A program made the translations under genes and the position numbers. 64,000 nucleotides of DNA, taken from NCBI RefSeq assembly GCF_003957745.1, contig NZ_CP020373.1, forward strand, positions 4,095,001 to 4,159,000. Direction: 5' to 3'. This document shows, piece by piece, positions 25,738 through 35,124 of the stretch. The notes under the pieces are model-generated. The model ran no database searches, was not told the DNA's origin, and saw only the letters and a program-made list of their open reading frames with translations. This stretch comes from Shewanella khirikhana (GTDB lineage: Bacteria > Pseudomonadota > Gammaproteobacteria > Enterobacterales > Shewanellaceae). Position 1 is the first letter of the stretch, and every line of letters starts with the position of its first letter.

Positions 25738-26871
25738 TTATTTGCGATCGTAATGGATCACGCTGCGGATACTTTTGCCTTCGTGCATCAGATCGAACGC
25801 TTCGTTAATCGCATCCAGTCCCATGGTGTGGGTGATAAAGTCACTCAGGGCAAATTCGCCACGCAGATACTGTTCAACAATGCCCGGCAGTTCGGAGCGT
25901 CCTTTCACGCCGCCAAAGGCACTGCCGCGCCACACCCGGCCGGTGACCAGCTGGAACGGACGGGTGGAAATTTCCTGCCCGGCGCCCGCCACGCCAATGA
26001 TCACCGACTCGCCCCAGCCCTTGTGGCAACACTCCAGCGCGCTTCGCATCACATTCACATTGCCGATGCACTCAAATGAGAAGTCCACGCCACCGTCGGT
26101 CATCTCAACAATCACGTCCTGAATCGGCTTGTCGTAGTCTTTGGGGTTGATGCAGTCGGTGGCGCCGAGCTTTTTGGCCAGTTCAAATTTGCTGTCGTTG
26201 ATATCTATACCTATGATCCGGCTGGCACCGGCCATGGTGGCGCCAATCACAGCCGACAAACCAATACCGCCGAGGCCGAAAATCGCCACTGTGTCGCCTT
26301 TTTTCACCTTGGCGGTTTTGAGCACCGCGCCCATGCCGGTGGTGACGCCGCAGCCCAGCAGACACACTTCTTCCAGCGGCGCTTCGGGGTTAACTTTGGC
26401 GAGGGATATTTCCGGCAGCACCGTGTATTCGCTGAAGGTGGAGCAGCCCATGTAGTGATAAATCGGCTCGCCATCTTTATAAAAGCGGGTGGTGCCGTCT
26501 GGCATCAGGCCCTTGCCCTGGGTGGCACGCACCGCCGAGCACAGGTTGGTCTTGCCCGAGGTGCAGAACTTACATTTGCCGCACTCGGCGGTGTAAAGCG
26601 GGATCACATGGTCGCCCACTGCCACGCTGGTCACGCCTTCGCCGACCATTTCCACAATGCCGCCGCCTTCGTGGCCCAAAATCGCAGGAAACACGCCTTC
26701 GGGGTCATCGCCCGACAGGGTAAAGGCATCTGTATGGCACACACCGGTGGCGACAATCCGCACCAGCACTTCGCCTGCCTTGGGCAACATTACATCCACT
26801 TCTTCAACGGATAAGGGCTGGCCCGGGCCCCAGGCAATGGCGGCGCGGGATTTAATAAAAGATGCTGACAT
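25738..26871 (-). CDS. frmA: S-(hydroxymethyl)glutathione dehydrogenase / class III alcohol dehydrogenase
   Basis: 377 residues from the ATG at 26871, with GGGAGG seven bases upstream. A zinc alcohol dehydrogenase with catalytic zinc ligands in GVCHTDAF (Cys45) and LGHEGGGIVE (His67), a structural zinc set at Cys97/100/103/111, and the NAD motif GLGGIGLSAVIGA. It oxidises the formaldehyde-glutathione adduct to S-formylglutathione, the substrate of the next gene product FghA. The divergent LysR gene at 27030 is the likely regulator; no frmR-type repressor gene is present. Confidence 0.94.
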   Translation of the reverse strand: MSASFIKSRAAIAWGPGQPLSVEEVDVMLPKAGEVLVRIVATGVCHTDAFTLSGDDPEGVFPAILGHEGGGIVEMVGEGVTSVAVGDHVIPLYTAECGKCKFCTSGKTNLCSAVRATQGKGLMPDGTTRFYKDGEPIYHYMGCSTFSEYTVLPEISLAKVNPEAPLEEVCLLGCGVTTGMGAVLKTAKVKKGDTVAIFGLGGIGLSAVIGATMAGASRIIGIDINDSKFELAKKLGATDCINPKDYDKPIQDVIVEMTDGGVDFSFECIGNVNVMRSALECCHKGWGESVIIGVAGAGQEISTRPFQLVTGRVWRGSAFGGVKGRSELPGIVEQYLRGEFALSDFITHTMGLDAINEAFDLMHEGKSIRSVIHYDRK

Positions 26872-27029
26872 GGGGTTCCTCCCTGATATGTCGGTTTGGG
26901 GCAATTGGCCCGAAAGGCACAGCCGCGCGCACAGCGTTGCGGCAAGCTTGATGGGATTGATTGTATTTCTTTGCTGATGATTGATAATCGGCTGTATTGG
27001 TAAATGACTTTTACTGGATAGAAATAATC

Positions 27030-27902
27030 ATGCGCTGGGAAGGGATTTGTGAATTTGTGGCCGTGGCCGAGGCGCACAGCTTTACCACGGCTGCCGGTCG
27101 GCTTGGGATCAGTACCGCCCAGGTAAGCCGCCAGGTGCGCGAGCTTGAAGAGCGCCTCGGCAGTAAGCTTTTGTACCGCACTACGCGCAAGGTGTCGCTC
27201 ACCGAAGACGGGCAACTGTTTTACCGCCACTGCCGCCAGGTACTCGATGGTCTGGATGAAGCCGAGCGGGCGGTGTCGTCCCTTAAAAATGAGCCGCGCG
27301 GGCTTATCCGTATGACGGCGCCTGTGACCTACGGCGAGCAATACGTGATGCCAATTGTATTGGAATACATGCAGCAATTTCCGCAGGTGGAAGTGCAATG
27401 CGAGCTGACCAATCAACAGCTGGATTTGGTGCAGGGCGGTTTTGATTTGGCGATTCGCCTCGGGGTGTTGCCGGATTCCTCAATGATGGCGCGAAAGCTG
27501 GCCGAGCGGGTGCAGTATCTGGTGGCGTCGCCTGAGTATGTCAGCCGTCATGGTGCGCCCCATTCGCTGTCGGAGCTCAGTCGTCATCAATGTTTGCTCG
27601 GCAGCCTGCCATTCTGGCGCTTCCAGGAGGAGGGCAAGCTTCGCAGCCTGAAGGTGAAAGGGCGGCTAAGTTGCAGCAGCGGCAATACCCTGCTGGCTGC
27701 GGCATTGGCAGGCATGGGGATAGCCCAGCTGCCCGGCTATTATGTGGATGAAGCGATTCGCGACGGCCGTTTGCTGGTGCTGCTGAAGCCATTTCAGGAA
27801 CCCAAAGAAGGCATTTGGGGCCTGTATCCCCATAATCGGCAACTGTCGCCCAAGATTGGCCATCTGATGAATATGCTGGCTGGCAAGTTGCCCAAAGCCT
27901 GA
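27030..27902 (+). CDS. LysR-family regulator, divergent from frmA-fghA
   Basis: 290 residues from the ATG at 27030. The N-terminal winged helix-turn-helix is WEGICEFVAVAEAHSFTTA and AAGRLGISTAQVSRQVRELE. The effector domain includes GLIRMTAPVTYGEQYVMPIV and FDLAIRLGVLPDSSMMARKL, as in the large CrgA/DhaR-like branch of LysR regulators. It shares a 158-base divergent promoter region with frmA. Control of formaldehyde detoxification is inferred from position only. Confidence 0.88.
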   Translation: MRWEGICEFVAVAEAHSFTTAAGRLGISTAQVSRQVRELEERLGSKLLYRTTRKVSLTEDGQLFYRHCRQVLDGLDEAERAVSSLKNEPRGLIRMTAPVTYGEQYVMPIVLEYMQQFPQVEVQCELTNQQLDLVQGGFDLAIRLGVLPDSSMMARKLAERVQYLVASPEYVSRHGAPHSLSELSRHQCLLGSLPFWRFQEEGKLRSLKVKGRLSCSSGNTLLAAALAGMGIAQLPGYYVDEAIRDGRLLVLLKPFQEPKEGIWGLYPHNRQLSPKIGHLMNMLAGKLPKA

Positions 27903-28031
27903 TGTGTGAGCTGGCGCCAGTATCCAACTCGTTTCAACTTGTTGAAAATGGCGGAACATCATACTGTGGTGCAGGCAGGGCGTTTTGCCGAAACTCCTCG
28001 CTTAAGTACGACTTCACTAAAGGGAATTGCG

Positions 28032-28592
28032 ATGAAGAATTTTACAGCCGGTTTGAATAATTTCTGGGTTGGGTTGGTAACCGGCATGCTGATGCCTGTG
28101 ATTGTGGTGGCCGCGCTTTTGTACCTGACAGTGGATAAGCTGACCGGCGTGGTGCAGGACTCGGCCATTTCGCCCTTCCTTGAGCGCAGCGAGCAGACCC
28201 TGGATAAGGTCGATAACCTGCTGGTGACCCTGGATGACAAGGTCGACAGTGCCAGCCTGAAGGATCTTGAGCTGCTGGCGCCACTGAAAAACGCCAGGAT
28301 TTTGCCCGAACTGCAGGAGATTGCCGGCGCCGCCGCTGAGCTTAAAACCAAGGTGGACGATATAGACAAAGAAGCTGTGCTGGCCGCTCTGCGTCAGAAG
28401 CTGGAAACCTCTCTGGCGGGCAAGTTCCCCGAAGAAAAGGCCAAAGCGCTTGCCGCTAATCTGGAAAACATAGTGCGGGTGTTGGCGCAAAGAAGCGACG
28501 ACCTGCAAAAAATGACCGACCTGCAAAACATATCTGAGCTTCCCAAACTGAATGAAGCTCTGTTAAACGGTCCGCAAGCACCGGGCAATTGA
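28032..28592 (+). CDS. Membrane protein with helical periplasmic or cytoplasmic region, unknown function
   Basis: About 186 residues from the ATG at 28032, with AAGGGA seven bases upstream. One strong membrane segment (FWVGLVTGMLMPVIVVAALLYL) near residues 11-32 is followed by a long charged stretch with heptad-like leucines (LDKVDNLLVTLDDKVDSASL onward), likely a coiled coil. No enzymatic motif. It lies between two LysR genes and has no obvious operon partner. Confidence 0.65.
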   Translation: MKNFTAGLNNFWVGLVTGMLMPVIVVAALLYLTVDKLTGVVQDSAISPFLERSEQTLDKVDNLLVTLDDKVDSASLKDLELLAPLKNARILPELQEIAGAAAELKTKVDDIDKEAVLAALRQKLETSLAGKFPEEKAKALAANLENIVRVLAQRSDDLQKMTDLQNISELPKLNEALLNGPQAPGN

Positions 28593-28607
28593 TAAGTTCC
28601 AGTCCGC

Positions 28608-29531
28608 TCAGGCTGCGTCGAACGCCGGGCGGGCAGCCATCTCGGCTATCACAAAGTCGATAAAGTGAGTCACCAGCGCCGATTCGGCCCGGCGCTGGGT
28701 GTAAAGCGCATAGAAGCTTGCGCCCTTGGGGCTAAAGTCGGGCAATACTTCGACCACAGTGCCGGCCAGCAGCTCATCGGCCACCAGATAGCGGGGCAGG
28801 ATGGCGATGCCAAAGCCCTGCTGCATGGCAGCATAAATCGCCTGCTTGTGGCTGAAGGCAAGTTCACCCGCCACGTCCATATGCAGTTCCTTTCCCTTAT
28901 CCATCAAGGTCCAGCGTTCGTGGCGTGAATAATCGGTGCAGCGGGTGATAAGGCTGTGCTGATGTAATTCTTCCGGCCTGCAAAGGGTTGATTTGTCACT
29001 CATATAGGCCTTGCTGGCGCAAAGCACCATCTCATCCTTGGCAATAAAGCGGGCGAGATAGGGCTCGCGGTTAAGCTCGGTGCTGCGAAACGCCACATGA
29101 ATATTGTCCCGCAGTAAATCTGAGGTGCGATTACTGAAGTCGGTGACCAGCCGCACCGATGGGTGCTGTTGCCTGAATTTAAGCAGCAGCGGTGTGAGCA
29201 TCACTTCGCCCCACAGCATGGGGGCGGTTATTCTGAGTTCACCACTCAGGCACTCGCGGCGATTTTGCAGCCCGTCCAGCAGCTGTTCGTGCAGGGCAAG
29301 CATCTGGTCTGCCTGGCGGTAGGTGAGTTCTCCGGCATCGGTCAGCTGTAGCCGGCGGGTGGTGCGGTTAAGCAACACGGTGCTGAGGCTTTGTTCTAAA
29401 TAGCGTAAATCTTTCGAGGCCTTACTCGGGGTAATGCCCAAGTGCTCTGCCGCCCTGGCAAAGGAGCCAAAGCGCACAATGCAGACCAGCAGTCGCATTA
29501 AATATAAGGTATCCAGCTTGTGTTGGCTCAT
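28608..29531 (-). CDS. LysR-family regulator, divergent from the Old Yellow Enzyme gene
   Basis: 307 residues from the ATG at 29531, with GAGG eight bases upstream. The frame is open upstream without a better start. The helix-turn-helix is LLVCIVRFGSFARAAEHLGI and TPSKASKDLRYLEQ. The effector domain includes ECLSGELRITAPMLWGEVML. It is divergent from the flavin oxidoreductase and LysE-type exporter genes across a 129-base region, the usual arrangement for a LysR regulator and its targets. Confidence 0.88.
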   Translation of the reverse strand: MSQHKLDTLYLMRLLVCIVRFGSFARAAEHLGITPSKASKDLRYLEQSLSTVLLNRTTRRLQLTDAGELTYRQADQMLALHEQLLDGLQNRRECLSGELRITAPMLWGEVMLTPLLLKFRQQHPSVRLVTDFSNRTSDLLRDNIHVAFRSTELNREPYLARFIAKDEMVLCASKAYMSDKSTLCRPEELHQHSLITRCTDYSRHERWTLMDKGKELHMDVAGELAFSHKQAIYAAMQQGFGIAILPRYLVADELLAGTVVEVLPDFSPKGASFYALYTQRRAESALVTHFIDFVIAEMAARPAFDAA

Positions 29532-29660
29532 GTTTCTATCCTCGAAATTGACTGCCGATTGTGTCTTGTTGGGCATCAATGTCTTTCCTGAAGGATAGAT
29601 TATATCTTTTTTGTCGTGAGTTATCGTGTCGCCATTGTGATTGATGAATTGGAGAGACAA

Positions 29661-30767
29661 ATGCGTCAGGCATTAAACAGCGGGTTTGAGTTTGCCCGGG
29701 CGGGTGTGCGGCTTAAGAATCGTGCCGTGCTGGCACCGCTGACCCATAACATGAGCGATGCCGATGGTAATCCGAGTCAGGCAGAACTCGACTGGCTCGA
29801 GCATTGCGCCAAAGGTGGTTTTGGGCTGCTGATTGCGGCGGCTACCCAGGTGTGGCCGGGCGGTCGCTGCTGGGCAGGGCAGCCAGCCTTGATGACAGAC
29901 CATCAGCAGCAGGCCTTCAGCCGGTTTGCCCGGGCGGCAAAGGCAAATAACGCGCTGGCGCTGGTGCAACTTCATCATGGCGGGGTGCGCGCTGCGCCTG
30001 CGCTGAATGGCACTGCACCTGTTGGTCCAGGCGCCGAGGCGCCGGGTGGCCGTTACCCGCTTGGGGTGACCGAGCTTGATGAAGCCGGAATTCAGCAACT
30101 GATAGCCGCCTTTATTGCTTCTGCCGAGCGCGCCTATCAGGCCGGATTGGATGGGGTTGAGCTGCACGCTGCCCATCACTTTTTGCTGTGTAACTTTTTA
30201 AATCCCATGCTTAACCGGCGCAGTGACCGCTGGGGCGGCAGCCTTGAGAATCGTGCCCGGCTGCTGATTGAGATCATCCGTGGCATACGTCAGCGACTGC
30301 CCCGCAGCTTCCTGTTGGGGGTGAGGTTGTCGCCGGAAAGCTATGCCAATGTCGAAGGGATAGAACTTAAGCATCAGCTGGAAGTAACCGATTTACTGGC
30401 GGCAGCGGATATCGATTACGTGCATTTTTCCATGGGCGACAGCTTCAAGCAGGCCAGCGGCAAAGAGACAGCGCTGCTTAGCGAAGTGACCAATGCCCTT
30501 ATTGGCAAAACCGCGCTGATGTTTGCAGGCAACATCCGTGACGGCGCTGCGGCGCAGCAGGTGCTGGACGCAGGCGGCGACCTGGTCGCCATTGGCACTG
30601 CTGCCATAGGGAATCCGGATTGGGTGCATAGGGTTAGCAGTGACATGCCGCTGTTAACGCCACCTTTTGCCGCCACTTTGCTGCAGGGCCACGGATTTAC
30701 CGAGGCGGGCCTTGCTTACCTCGGCGCTATCCCCGGACTGGTTGCACCTTCAGAGCAACAAGGGTGA
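29661..30767 (+). CDS. NADH:flavin oxidoreductase / Old Yellow Enzyme family
   Basis: 368 residues from the ATG at 29661, with GGAGAG six bases upstream. A TIM-barrel FMN enzyme. The signatures are RAVLAPLTHNMSDADGNPS near the N-terminus, ALVQLHHGG, GVELHAAHHFLLCNFLNPML, the RRSDRWGGSLENRARLL segment, and the FMN phosphate-binding LMFAGNIRDG and DLVAIGTAAIGNPDW. It would reduce activated C=C bonds; the natural substrate is unknown. The exporter gene follows after ten bases, so the two form an operon. Confidence 0.88.
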   Translation: MRQALNSGFEFARAGVRLKNRAVLAPLTHNMSDADGNPSQAELDWLEHCAKGGFGLLIAAATQVWPGGRCWAGQPALMTDHQQQAFSRFARAAKANNALALVQLHHGGVRAAPALNGTAPVGPGAEAPGGRYPLGVTELDEAGIQQLIAAFIASAERAYQAGLDGVELHAAHHFLLCNFLNPMLNRRSDRWGGSLENRARLLIEIIRGIRQRLPRSFLLGVRLSPESYANVEGIELKHQLEVTDLLAAADIDYVHFSMGDSFKQASGKETALLSEVTNALIGKTALMFAGNIRDGAAAQQVLDAGGDLVAIGTAAIGNPDWVHRVSSDMPLLTPPFAATLLQGHGFTEAGLAYLGAIPGLVAPSEQQG

Positions 30768-30777
30768 GGGCGGGCAG

Positions 30778-31389
30778 ATGTCTGAGTGGATCTTGCTGCT
30801 GATGTTTATCCCGACCTTCTTTGTTATTTCGGTATCGCCGGGGCTTTGCATGATGTTGGCGCTGAGTTTTGGTGCCAGTTTGGGAGTCAGGCGCTCGCTG
30901 TGGGTAATTGCCGGCGAAGTGGCGGGCGTGTCCTTGATAGCCCTTACCGCACTCCTTGGTTACACCCAGGTGTTGGTTGAACAGCCGCTGTTGATGCAGC
31001 TGTTTAAATACCTTGGCGCGCTTTATCTGCTGTGGATGGGGATTGATGGCTGGCGCAATGCATCCACCAGTCTGGCGGCGGTGCAGGCGGACAGCCGCAG
31101 TGGCGAACTGATGCTGCGGGGCTTTTCGGTGGCGATTTCCAACCCCAAGTCGTGGTTGTTTATGATGACCTTGCTGCCACCTTTTATCAGCCCAAGCTTG
31201 CCGCTTGGGATCCAGACCCTGCTGTTTGTGAGTCTGGTGGCGCTGATTGAATGCCTGAATCTGCTGATTTATGCCTACGGCGGTCACAGGGTGAATCAAC
31301 TGCTGCTGACCAAGGGCCGCGGTGCCTGGCTTGGACGTGTGTCATCGCTGATGATGGTGAGTATTGCACTGTTTTGGCTGCTCAGTTGA
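30778..31389 (+). CDS. LysE/RhtB-family amino-acid or metabolite exporter
   Basis: 203 residues from the ATG at 30778, ten bases after the Old Yellow Enzyme stop. About six membrane helices. The N-terminal motif SVSPGLCMMLALSFGASLGVR matches the LysE/RhtB signature, and AISNPKSWLFMMTLLPPFI is the conserved central segment. The substrate cannot be read from sequence. Coupling to a flavin oxidoreductase and a LysR gene suggests export of a product or inducer of that enzyme. Confidence 0.85.
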   Translation: MSEWILLLMFIPTFFVISVSPGLCMMLALSFGASLGVRRSLWVIAGEVAGVSLIALTALLGYTQVLVEQPLLMQLFKYLGALYLLWMGIDGWRNASTSLAAVQADSRSGELMLRGFSVAISNPKSWLFMMTLLPPFISPSLPLGIQTLLFVSLVALIECLNLLIYAYGGHRVNQLLLTKGRGAWLGRVSSLMMVSIALFWLLS

Positions 31390-31396
31390 GCCGATA

Positions 31397-31449
31397 AAAA
31401 ACGCGACTGCCGCTGGGCGACAACCGCGTTTTATGCCGCAAAAAGCGGC
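31397..31449. terminator. Paired hairpins between the exporter gene and mnmE
   Basis: AAAACGCG (31398-31405) pairs with CGCGTTTT (31425-31432), with T-runs on both outer sides, and GCCGC-AAAAA-GCGGC lies next to the mnmE stop. Together they probably end both convergent genes, although the main stem has a long loop. Confidence 0.5.
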
Positions 31450-32811
31450 TTATTTGCCGATACAGAAGGAGCTGAAAATCTTGCCGAGCAAATCGTCTGA
31501 GGTAAATTCGCCAGTGATTTCAGACAGTGCCTGCTGCGCCATCCGCAGCTCCTCGGCCAGCAGTTCGCCCGCCAGATACACTTCCAGCTGCACCTTGCCC
31601 AGTTGCAGATGCTCTGAGGCTTGCTCAAGCGCTTCCAGGTGACGACGACGGGCGATAAAGCCGCCTTCGAGGTTACTTTGATAACCCATCAGCGATTTAA
31701 GGTGCTGCTTGAGCGCATCCACACCCAGGCCGGTCTTGGCCGAAATCCGGTAGACGCTGTAGCCTTGCTCTTCGGTGGCCTCCAGTGGCTCGCCAGTCAG
31801 ATCGGCTTTGTTGCGCACCACGGTAACACCCAGAGCCTGGGGCAGGCGGTCGATAAAATCGGGCCAGATCTCGTGTGGGTCAACCGCCGCCGTGTCTGTG
31901 CCATCCACCATAAACAGCACCCGATCGGCGCTGGCTATTTCACTCCAGGCGCGCTCAATACCAATACGCTCCACTTCGTCTGTGGTGTCCCGCAGACCGG
32001 CGGTATCGATAATGTGCAGTGGCATACCGTCGAGGTGAATATGCTCGCGCAGAACGTCGCGGGTGGTGCCGGCAATGTCGGTCACAATCGCAGATTCTTT
32101 ACCTGCCAGGGCATTGAGCAGGCTGGATTTACCTGCGTTGGGGCGCCCGGCAATCACCACCTTCATGCCTTCGCGGATAATGCTGCCTTGCTTGGCGCTG
32201 GCCTGCACTTCATCGAGCTGGTCGATGATGGCGTAAAGCGCGGCGGCAATTTTGCCGTCACTCAAAAAATCCACTTCTTCATCTGGAAAGTCGATGGCGG
32301 CTTCCACATACAGACGCAGGTTGGTGATTTTGTCCACCAGGGTATGCACCTGAGTTGAGAACTCACCTTGCAGTGAGTGCAGGGCGCTCTTGGCGGCCTG
32401 TTCGCTGGTGGCATCAATCAGGTCGGCAATGGCTTCGGCCTGGGTCAAATCCAGCTTGTCGTTCATAAACGCCTGCTCGCTGAACTCGCCGGGGCGGGCA
32501 ATACGCACCCCTTTGACCTTGAGCACGGCGCGAATAAGCATATCCATCACCACCTGGCCGCCGTGGCCCTGCAGTTCCAGCACGTCTTCGCCGGTAAAGG
32601 AGTTGGGGCCTTTAAAGAACAGGGCTATGCCTTGATCAATCACGCTGCCATCGGCCGCTTTGAAGTCGCAGAAATCGGCGTAGCGAGGTTTGGGCAGGTG
32701 TCCCAGCAGGGCATTGGCCACATCGCTGGCCAGCTTGCCGGATACCCGGATGATACCTACGCCGCCCCGACCGGGCGCTGTGGCCTGTGCCACGATAGTG
32801 TCTGTTGTCAC
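31450..32811 (-). CDS. mnmE: tRNA modification GTPase MnmE (TrmE)
   Basis: 453 residues. The N-terminal tetrahydrofolate-binding domain begins MTTDTIVAQATAPGRGGVGIIRVSG. The inserted G domain shows G1 GRPNAGKSSL, G2/G3 DIAGTTRDVL and DTAGLRDT, and G4 NKAD. The C-terminus ends in CIGK, the reactive-cysteine motif. It works with MnmG on wobble uridines. It lies downstream of yidC on the same strand behind a terminator. Confidence 0.98.
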   Translation of the reverse strand: MTTDTIVAQATAPGRGGVGIIRVSGKLASDVANALLGHLPKPRYADFCDFKAADGSVIDQGIALFFKGPNSFTGEDVLELQGHGGQVVMDMLIRAVLKVKGVRIARPGEFSEQAFMNDKLDLTQAEAIADLIDATSEQAAKSALHSLQGEFSTQVHTLVDKITNLRLYVEAAIDFPDEEVDFLSDGKIAAALYAIIDQLDEVQASAKQGSIIREGMKVVIAGRPNAGKSSLLNALAGKESAIVTDIAGTTRDVLREHIHLDGMPLHIIDTAGLRDTTDEVERIGIERAWSEIASADRVLFMVDGTDTAAVDPHEIWPDFIDRLPQALGVTVVRNKADLTGEPLEATEEQGYSVYRISAKTGLGVDALKQHLKSLMGYQSNLEGGFIARRRHLEALEQASEHLQLGKVQLEVYLAGELLAEELRMAQQALSEITGEFTSDDLLGKIFSSFCIGK

Positions 32812-32848
32812 CTGTTTTTCCGCTTGTTATTCAAAGTCAAAAGGGAAA

Positions 32849-32876
32849 CAAAAAGGCGACCTCAGGTCGCCTTTTT
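32849..32876 (-). terminator. Terminator after yidC
   Basis: The perfect hairpin GGCGACC-TCA-GGTCGCC (32855-32871) is flanked by A and T runs, ending the rpmH-rnpA-yidD-yidC transcript 24 bases after the yidC stop. Confidence 0.9.
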
Positions 32877-32899
32877 AGTGTGTAGCCTGAAAAATGGGC

Positions 32900-34525
32900 T
32901 TATTTTAAGCCTTTTTTCTCCAGCTGGGCATAAATAATCTTCTGCTGGGTGATGGCAACCAGGTTACCCACCAGCCAGTAGAGTACCAGACCCGCAGGGA
33001 ACCACAGGAAGAACACGGTGAAGATCACCGGCATCCACTGCAGCATCTTCTGTTGCATTGGGTCCATGTTGGGGGCCATTGGCTGCATCTTCTGCATCAT
33101 CCACATGGAGGCGCCCATCAGCAGCGGCAGTACGTAGTAAGGGTCCTGCACCGACAAATCCTGGATCCACAGCATGAATGGCGCATGGCGCAGCTCAACG
33201 CTTTCCAGCAGTACCCAGTACAGGGCGATGAAGATTGGCATCTGCAACAGGATTGGCAGACAGCCGCCCATTGGGTTTACCTTTTCCTTCTTGTACAGCT
33301 CCATCATGGCCTGACCCATTTTCTGGCGGTCATCACCGAAGCGGTCTTTCAGGTCCTGCAACTTTGGCTGCAGGTTACGCATCTTGGCCATGGACACATA
33401 TTGCGCCTTGGTCAGCGGATACAGGAGACCACGTACAGTCAGGGTTACCAGAATAATGGCCACACCCCAGTTGTGCACCAGGCTCTGGAAGAACATCAGG
33501 ATCCAGTGGATTGGCACAGCAAGCCACCACAGGAAGCCATAATCCACTACCAGGTTCAGGGTGTCAGACAATGCAGACAGCGCCGCCTGATCTTTTGGAC
33601 CTACGTAGAAGGTGGCTGAAATGGTTTCAGTGGCGCCGGGGGCTACGTCATGTACCGCGCCCTTGAAGCCAATGTTGGCCATACCGCCGGCACTGACAGA
33701 AGAGAACAGGGTGTTCTTGTCAGAAGCGGCCGGTACCCAGGCAGACACGAAGTAGTGTTGCAGCATGGCAACCCAGCCACCCAGGGTTGGCTCTTCCAGG
33801 TCTTTCTTGCCCATGTCATCGAAGCTGTACTTCTCGTAACGCACATCGGCAGTTGAGAAGGCGGCGCCGCGGTAGGTTGGCATCATCATGCTGCTTTCAT
33901 GGGCAGTGATGGTTTGCTTAATCTGACCGTACATCTGCACCTGCACAGGGGCTGATGAGTTGTTGGCTACGCGGTAATCCACGCCCACATCAAACTGGCC
34001 ACGCTTGAACACAAATACCTTGGTGAAGGTTACGCCTTCACTGTTGGTCAGGGTCAGCGGTACTTCCAGAGTGTCCTGGCCTTCGGCCAGTTTGTAGGCG
34101 CTGGCAGCGGCAGCGAACTTGGCGCGGCCACTGGCGGCGCTGTCGATACCATCACGACCAATCAGACCACTTTGGGCGATGTAGGTGAAACCGTTTTTCT
34201 GCTCGAGCAGTACGAAAGGAGCATCTTCGTTTTGCTCCAGCTTGTGGGTCAGCAGTGCGGCATGAACGATGTCGCCGCCCACTGGATTAATCTGCACATC
34301 CAGCTGATCTGTGGTTACACGGATCAGGTCCTGATTACTGGCCACAGTGGCCGGTACTCCGGTATTGGCTGTTGGAACATCACTGTTGATAGCCTGATCG
34401 TGGATTTGGGCCGCCGCAGTGACTTCTGTGGCTGGCTTGGGTGCCTTGTCGGATTCCCACTGTTGCCAGATCAAAAAACTGACAAACAGCAGGCCGATGA
34501 GCAATAGATTGCGTTGTGATTCCAT
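32900..34525 (-). CDS. yidC: Membrane protein insertase YidC
   Basis: 541 residues. An N-terminal signal-anchor (NLLLIGLLFVSFLIWQQWES) is followed by the large periplasmic P1 domain and by the conserved five-helix core (HNWGVAIILVTLTVRGLLYPLT, QMPIFIALYWVLLESVELR, FFLWFPAGLVLYWLVGN). It inserts proteins into the inner membrane alone or with Sec. It is downstream of yidD by four bases. Confidence 0.98.
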   Translation of the reverse strand: MESQRNLLLIGLLFVSFLIWQQWESDKAPKPATEVTAAAQIHDQAINSDVPTANTGVPATVASNQDLIRVTTDQLDVQINPVGGDIVHAALLTHKLEQNEDAPFVLLEQKNGFTYIAQSGLIGRDGIDSAASGRAKFAAAASAYKLAEGQDTLEVPLTLTNSEGVTFTKVFVFKRGQFDVGVDYRVANNSSAPVQVQMYGQIKQTITAHESSMMMPTYRGAAFSTADVRYEKYSFDDMGKKDLEEPTLGGWVAMLQHYFVSAWVPAASDKNTLFSSVSAGGMANIGFKGAVHDVAPGATETISATFYVGPKDQAALSALSDTLNLVVDYGFLWWLAVPIHWILMFFQSLVHNWGVAIILVTLTVRGLLYPLTKAQYVSMAKMRNLQPKLQDLKDRFGDDRQKMGQAMMELYKKEKVNPMGGCLPILLQMPIFIALYWVLLESVELRHAPFMLWIQDLSVQDPYYVLPLLMGASMWMMQKMQPMAPNMDPMQQKMLQWMPVIFTVFFLWFPAGLVLYWLVGNLVAITQQKIIYAQLEKKGLK

Positions 34526-34529
34526 AGCC

Positions 34530-34784
34530 TTATTTATTACACCTGTCTTTTTTCGGAGGGACGGGATCTTGGCCGCCCGGATGTAAAGGGTGACATTTTA
34601 ATATGCGTTTGATTGCAAACCAACTGCCTTTTATAGCTCCGTGAACCTGGATGGCTTCGATGGCGTAATGGGAGCAGGTGGGATGAAAACGGCACTTAGG
34701 CCCAAGGAATGGGCTGATAAAGACTTGATAGCCGCGAATAAGCTTGGTGGCTAGCCATTGAAACGGCGACTGAGTTTGCGCCAT
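34530..34784 (-). CDS. yidD: Membrane protein insertion efficiency factor YidD
   Basis: 84 residues with the family core LIRGYQVFISPFLGPKCRFH, PTCSHYAIEA and LKCHPLHPGGQDPVP. A small amphipathic protein that helps YidC-dependent insertion. It overlaps rnpA by 34 bases and is followed by yidC, so translation is probably coupled. Confidence 0.95.
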   Translation of the reverse strand: MAQTQSPFQWLATKLIRGYQVFISPFLGPKCRFHPTCSHYAIEAIQVHGAIKGSWFAIKRILKCHPLHPGGQDPVPPKKDRCNK

Positions 34785-35107
34785 AGCTTGTCTACCAGCT
34801 TGTGAAGGGCAGCATTATCCAAATCCATCACCCCTTTGCGCACCAGCACAACTATGTCCAGTGAGGGGATTTCATGTTGCTGCAATCTAAAACTTTCCCG
34901 GATGACGCGCTTGACCCTGTTACGGTCGTGGGCCCGTTTAACCTGTTTTTTAGGTACGGTTAAACCCACACGAGGATGTTCCTGTGTGTTGGGAATGGCA
35001 AGTAGCGTGATTTCAGCAGAAGATGCTTTGATGGGATTGGAAAAAACAGCTTGAAATTGCGCGGGAGTTAACAAACGTAACTCCCGCGTAAAGGTGTAGC
35101 TAGTCAC
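34751..35107 (-). CDS. rnpA: Ribonuclease P protein component
   Basis: 118 residues. Conserved FTRELRLLTPAQF at the N-terminus and the RNA-binding RNR-type motif in HDRNRVKRVIRESFRLQQHE. It supports the RNA subunit in tRNA 5' maturation. It lies 17 bases behind rpmH and overlaps yidD by 34 bases. Confidence 0.96.
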   Translation of the reverse strand: MTSYTFTRELRLLTPAQFQAVFSNPIKASSAEITLLAIPNTQEHPRVGLTVPKKQVKRAHDRNRVKRVIRESFRLQQHEIPSLDIVVLVRKGVMDLDNAALHKLVDKLWRKLSRRFNG

Positions 35108-35124
35108 CTAGACGTCGACCTGAA

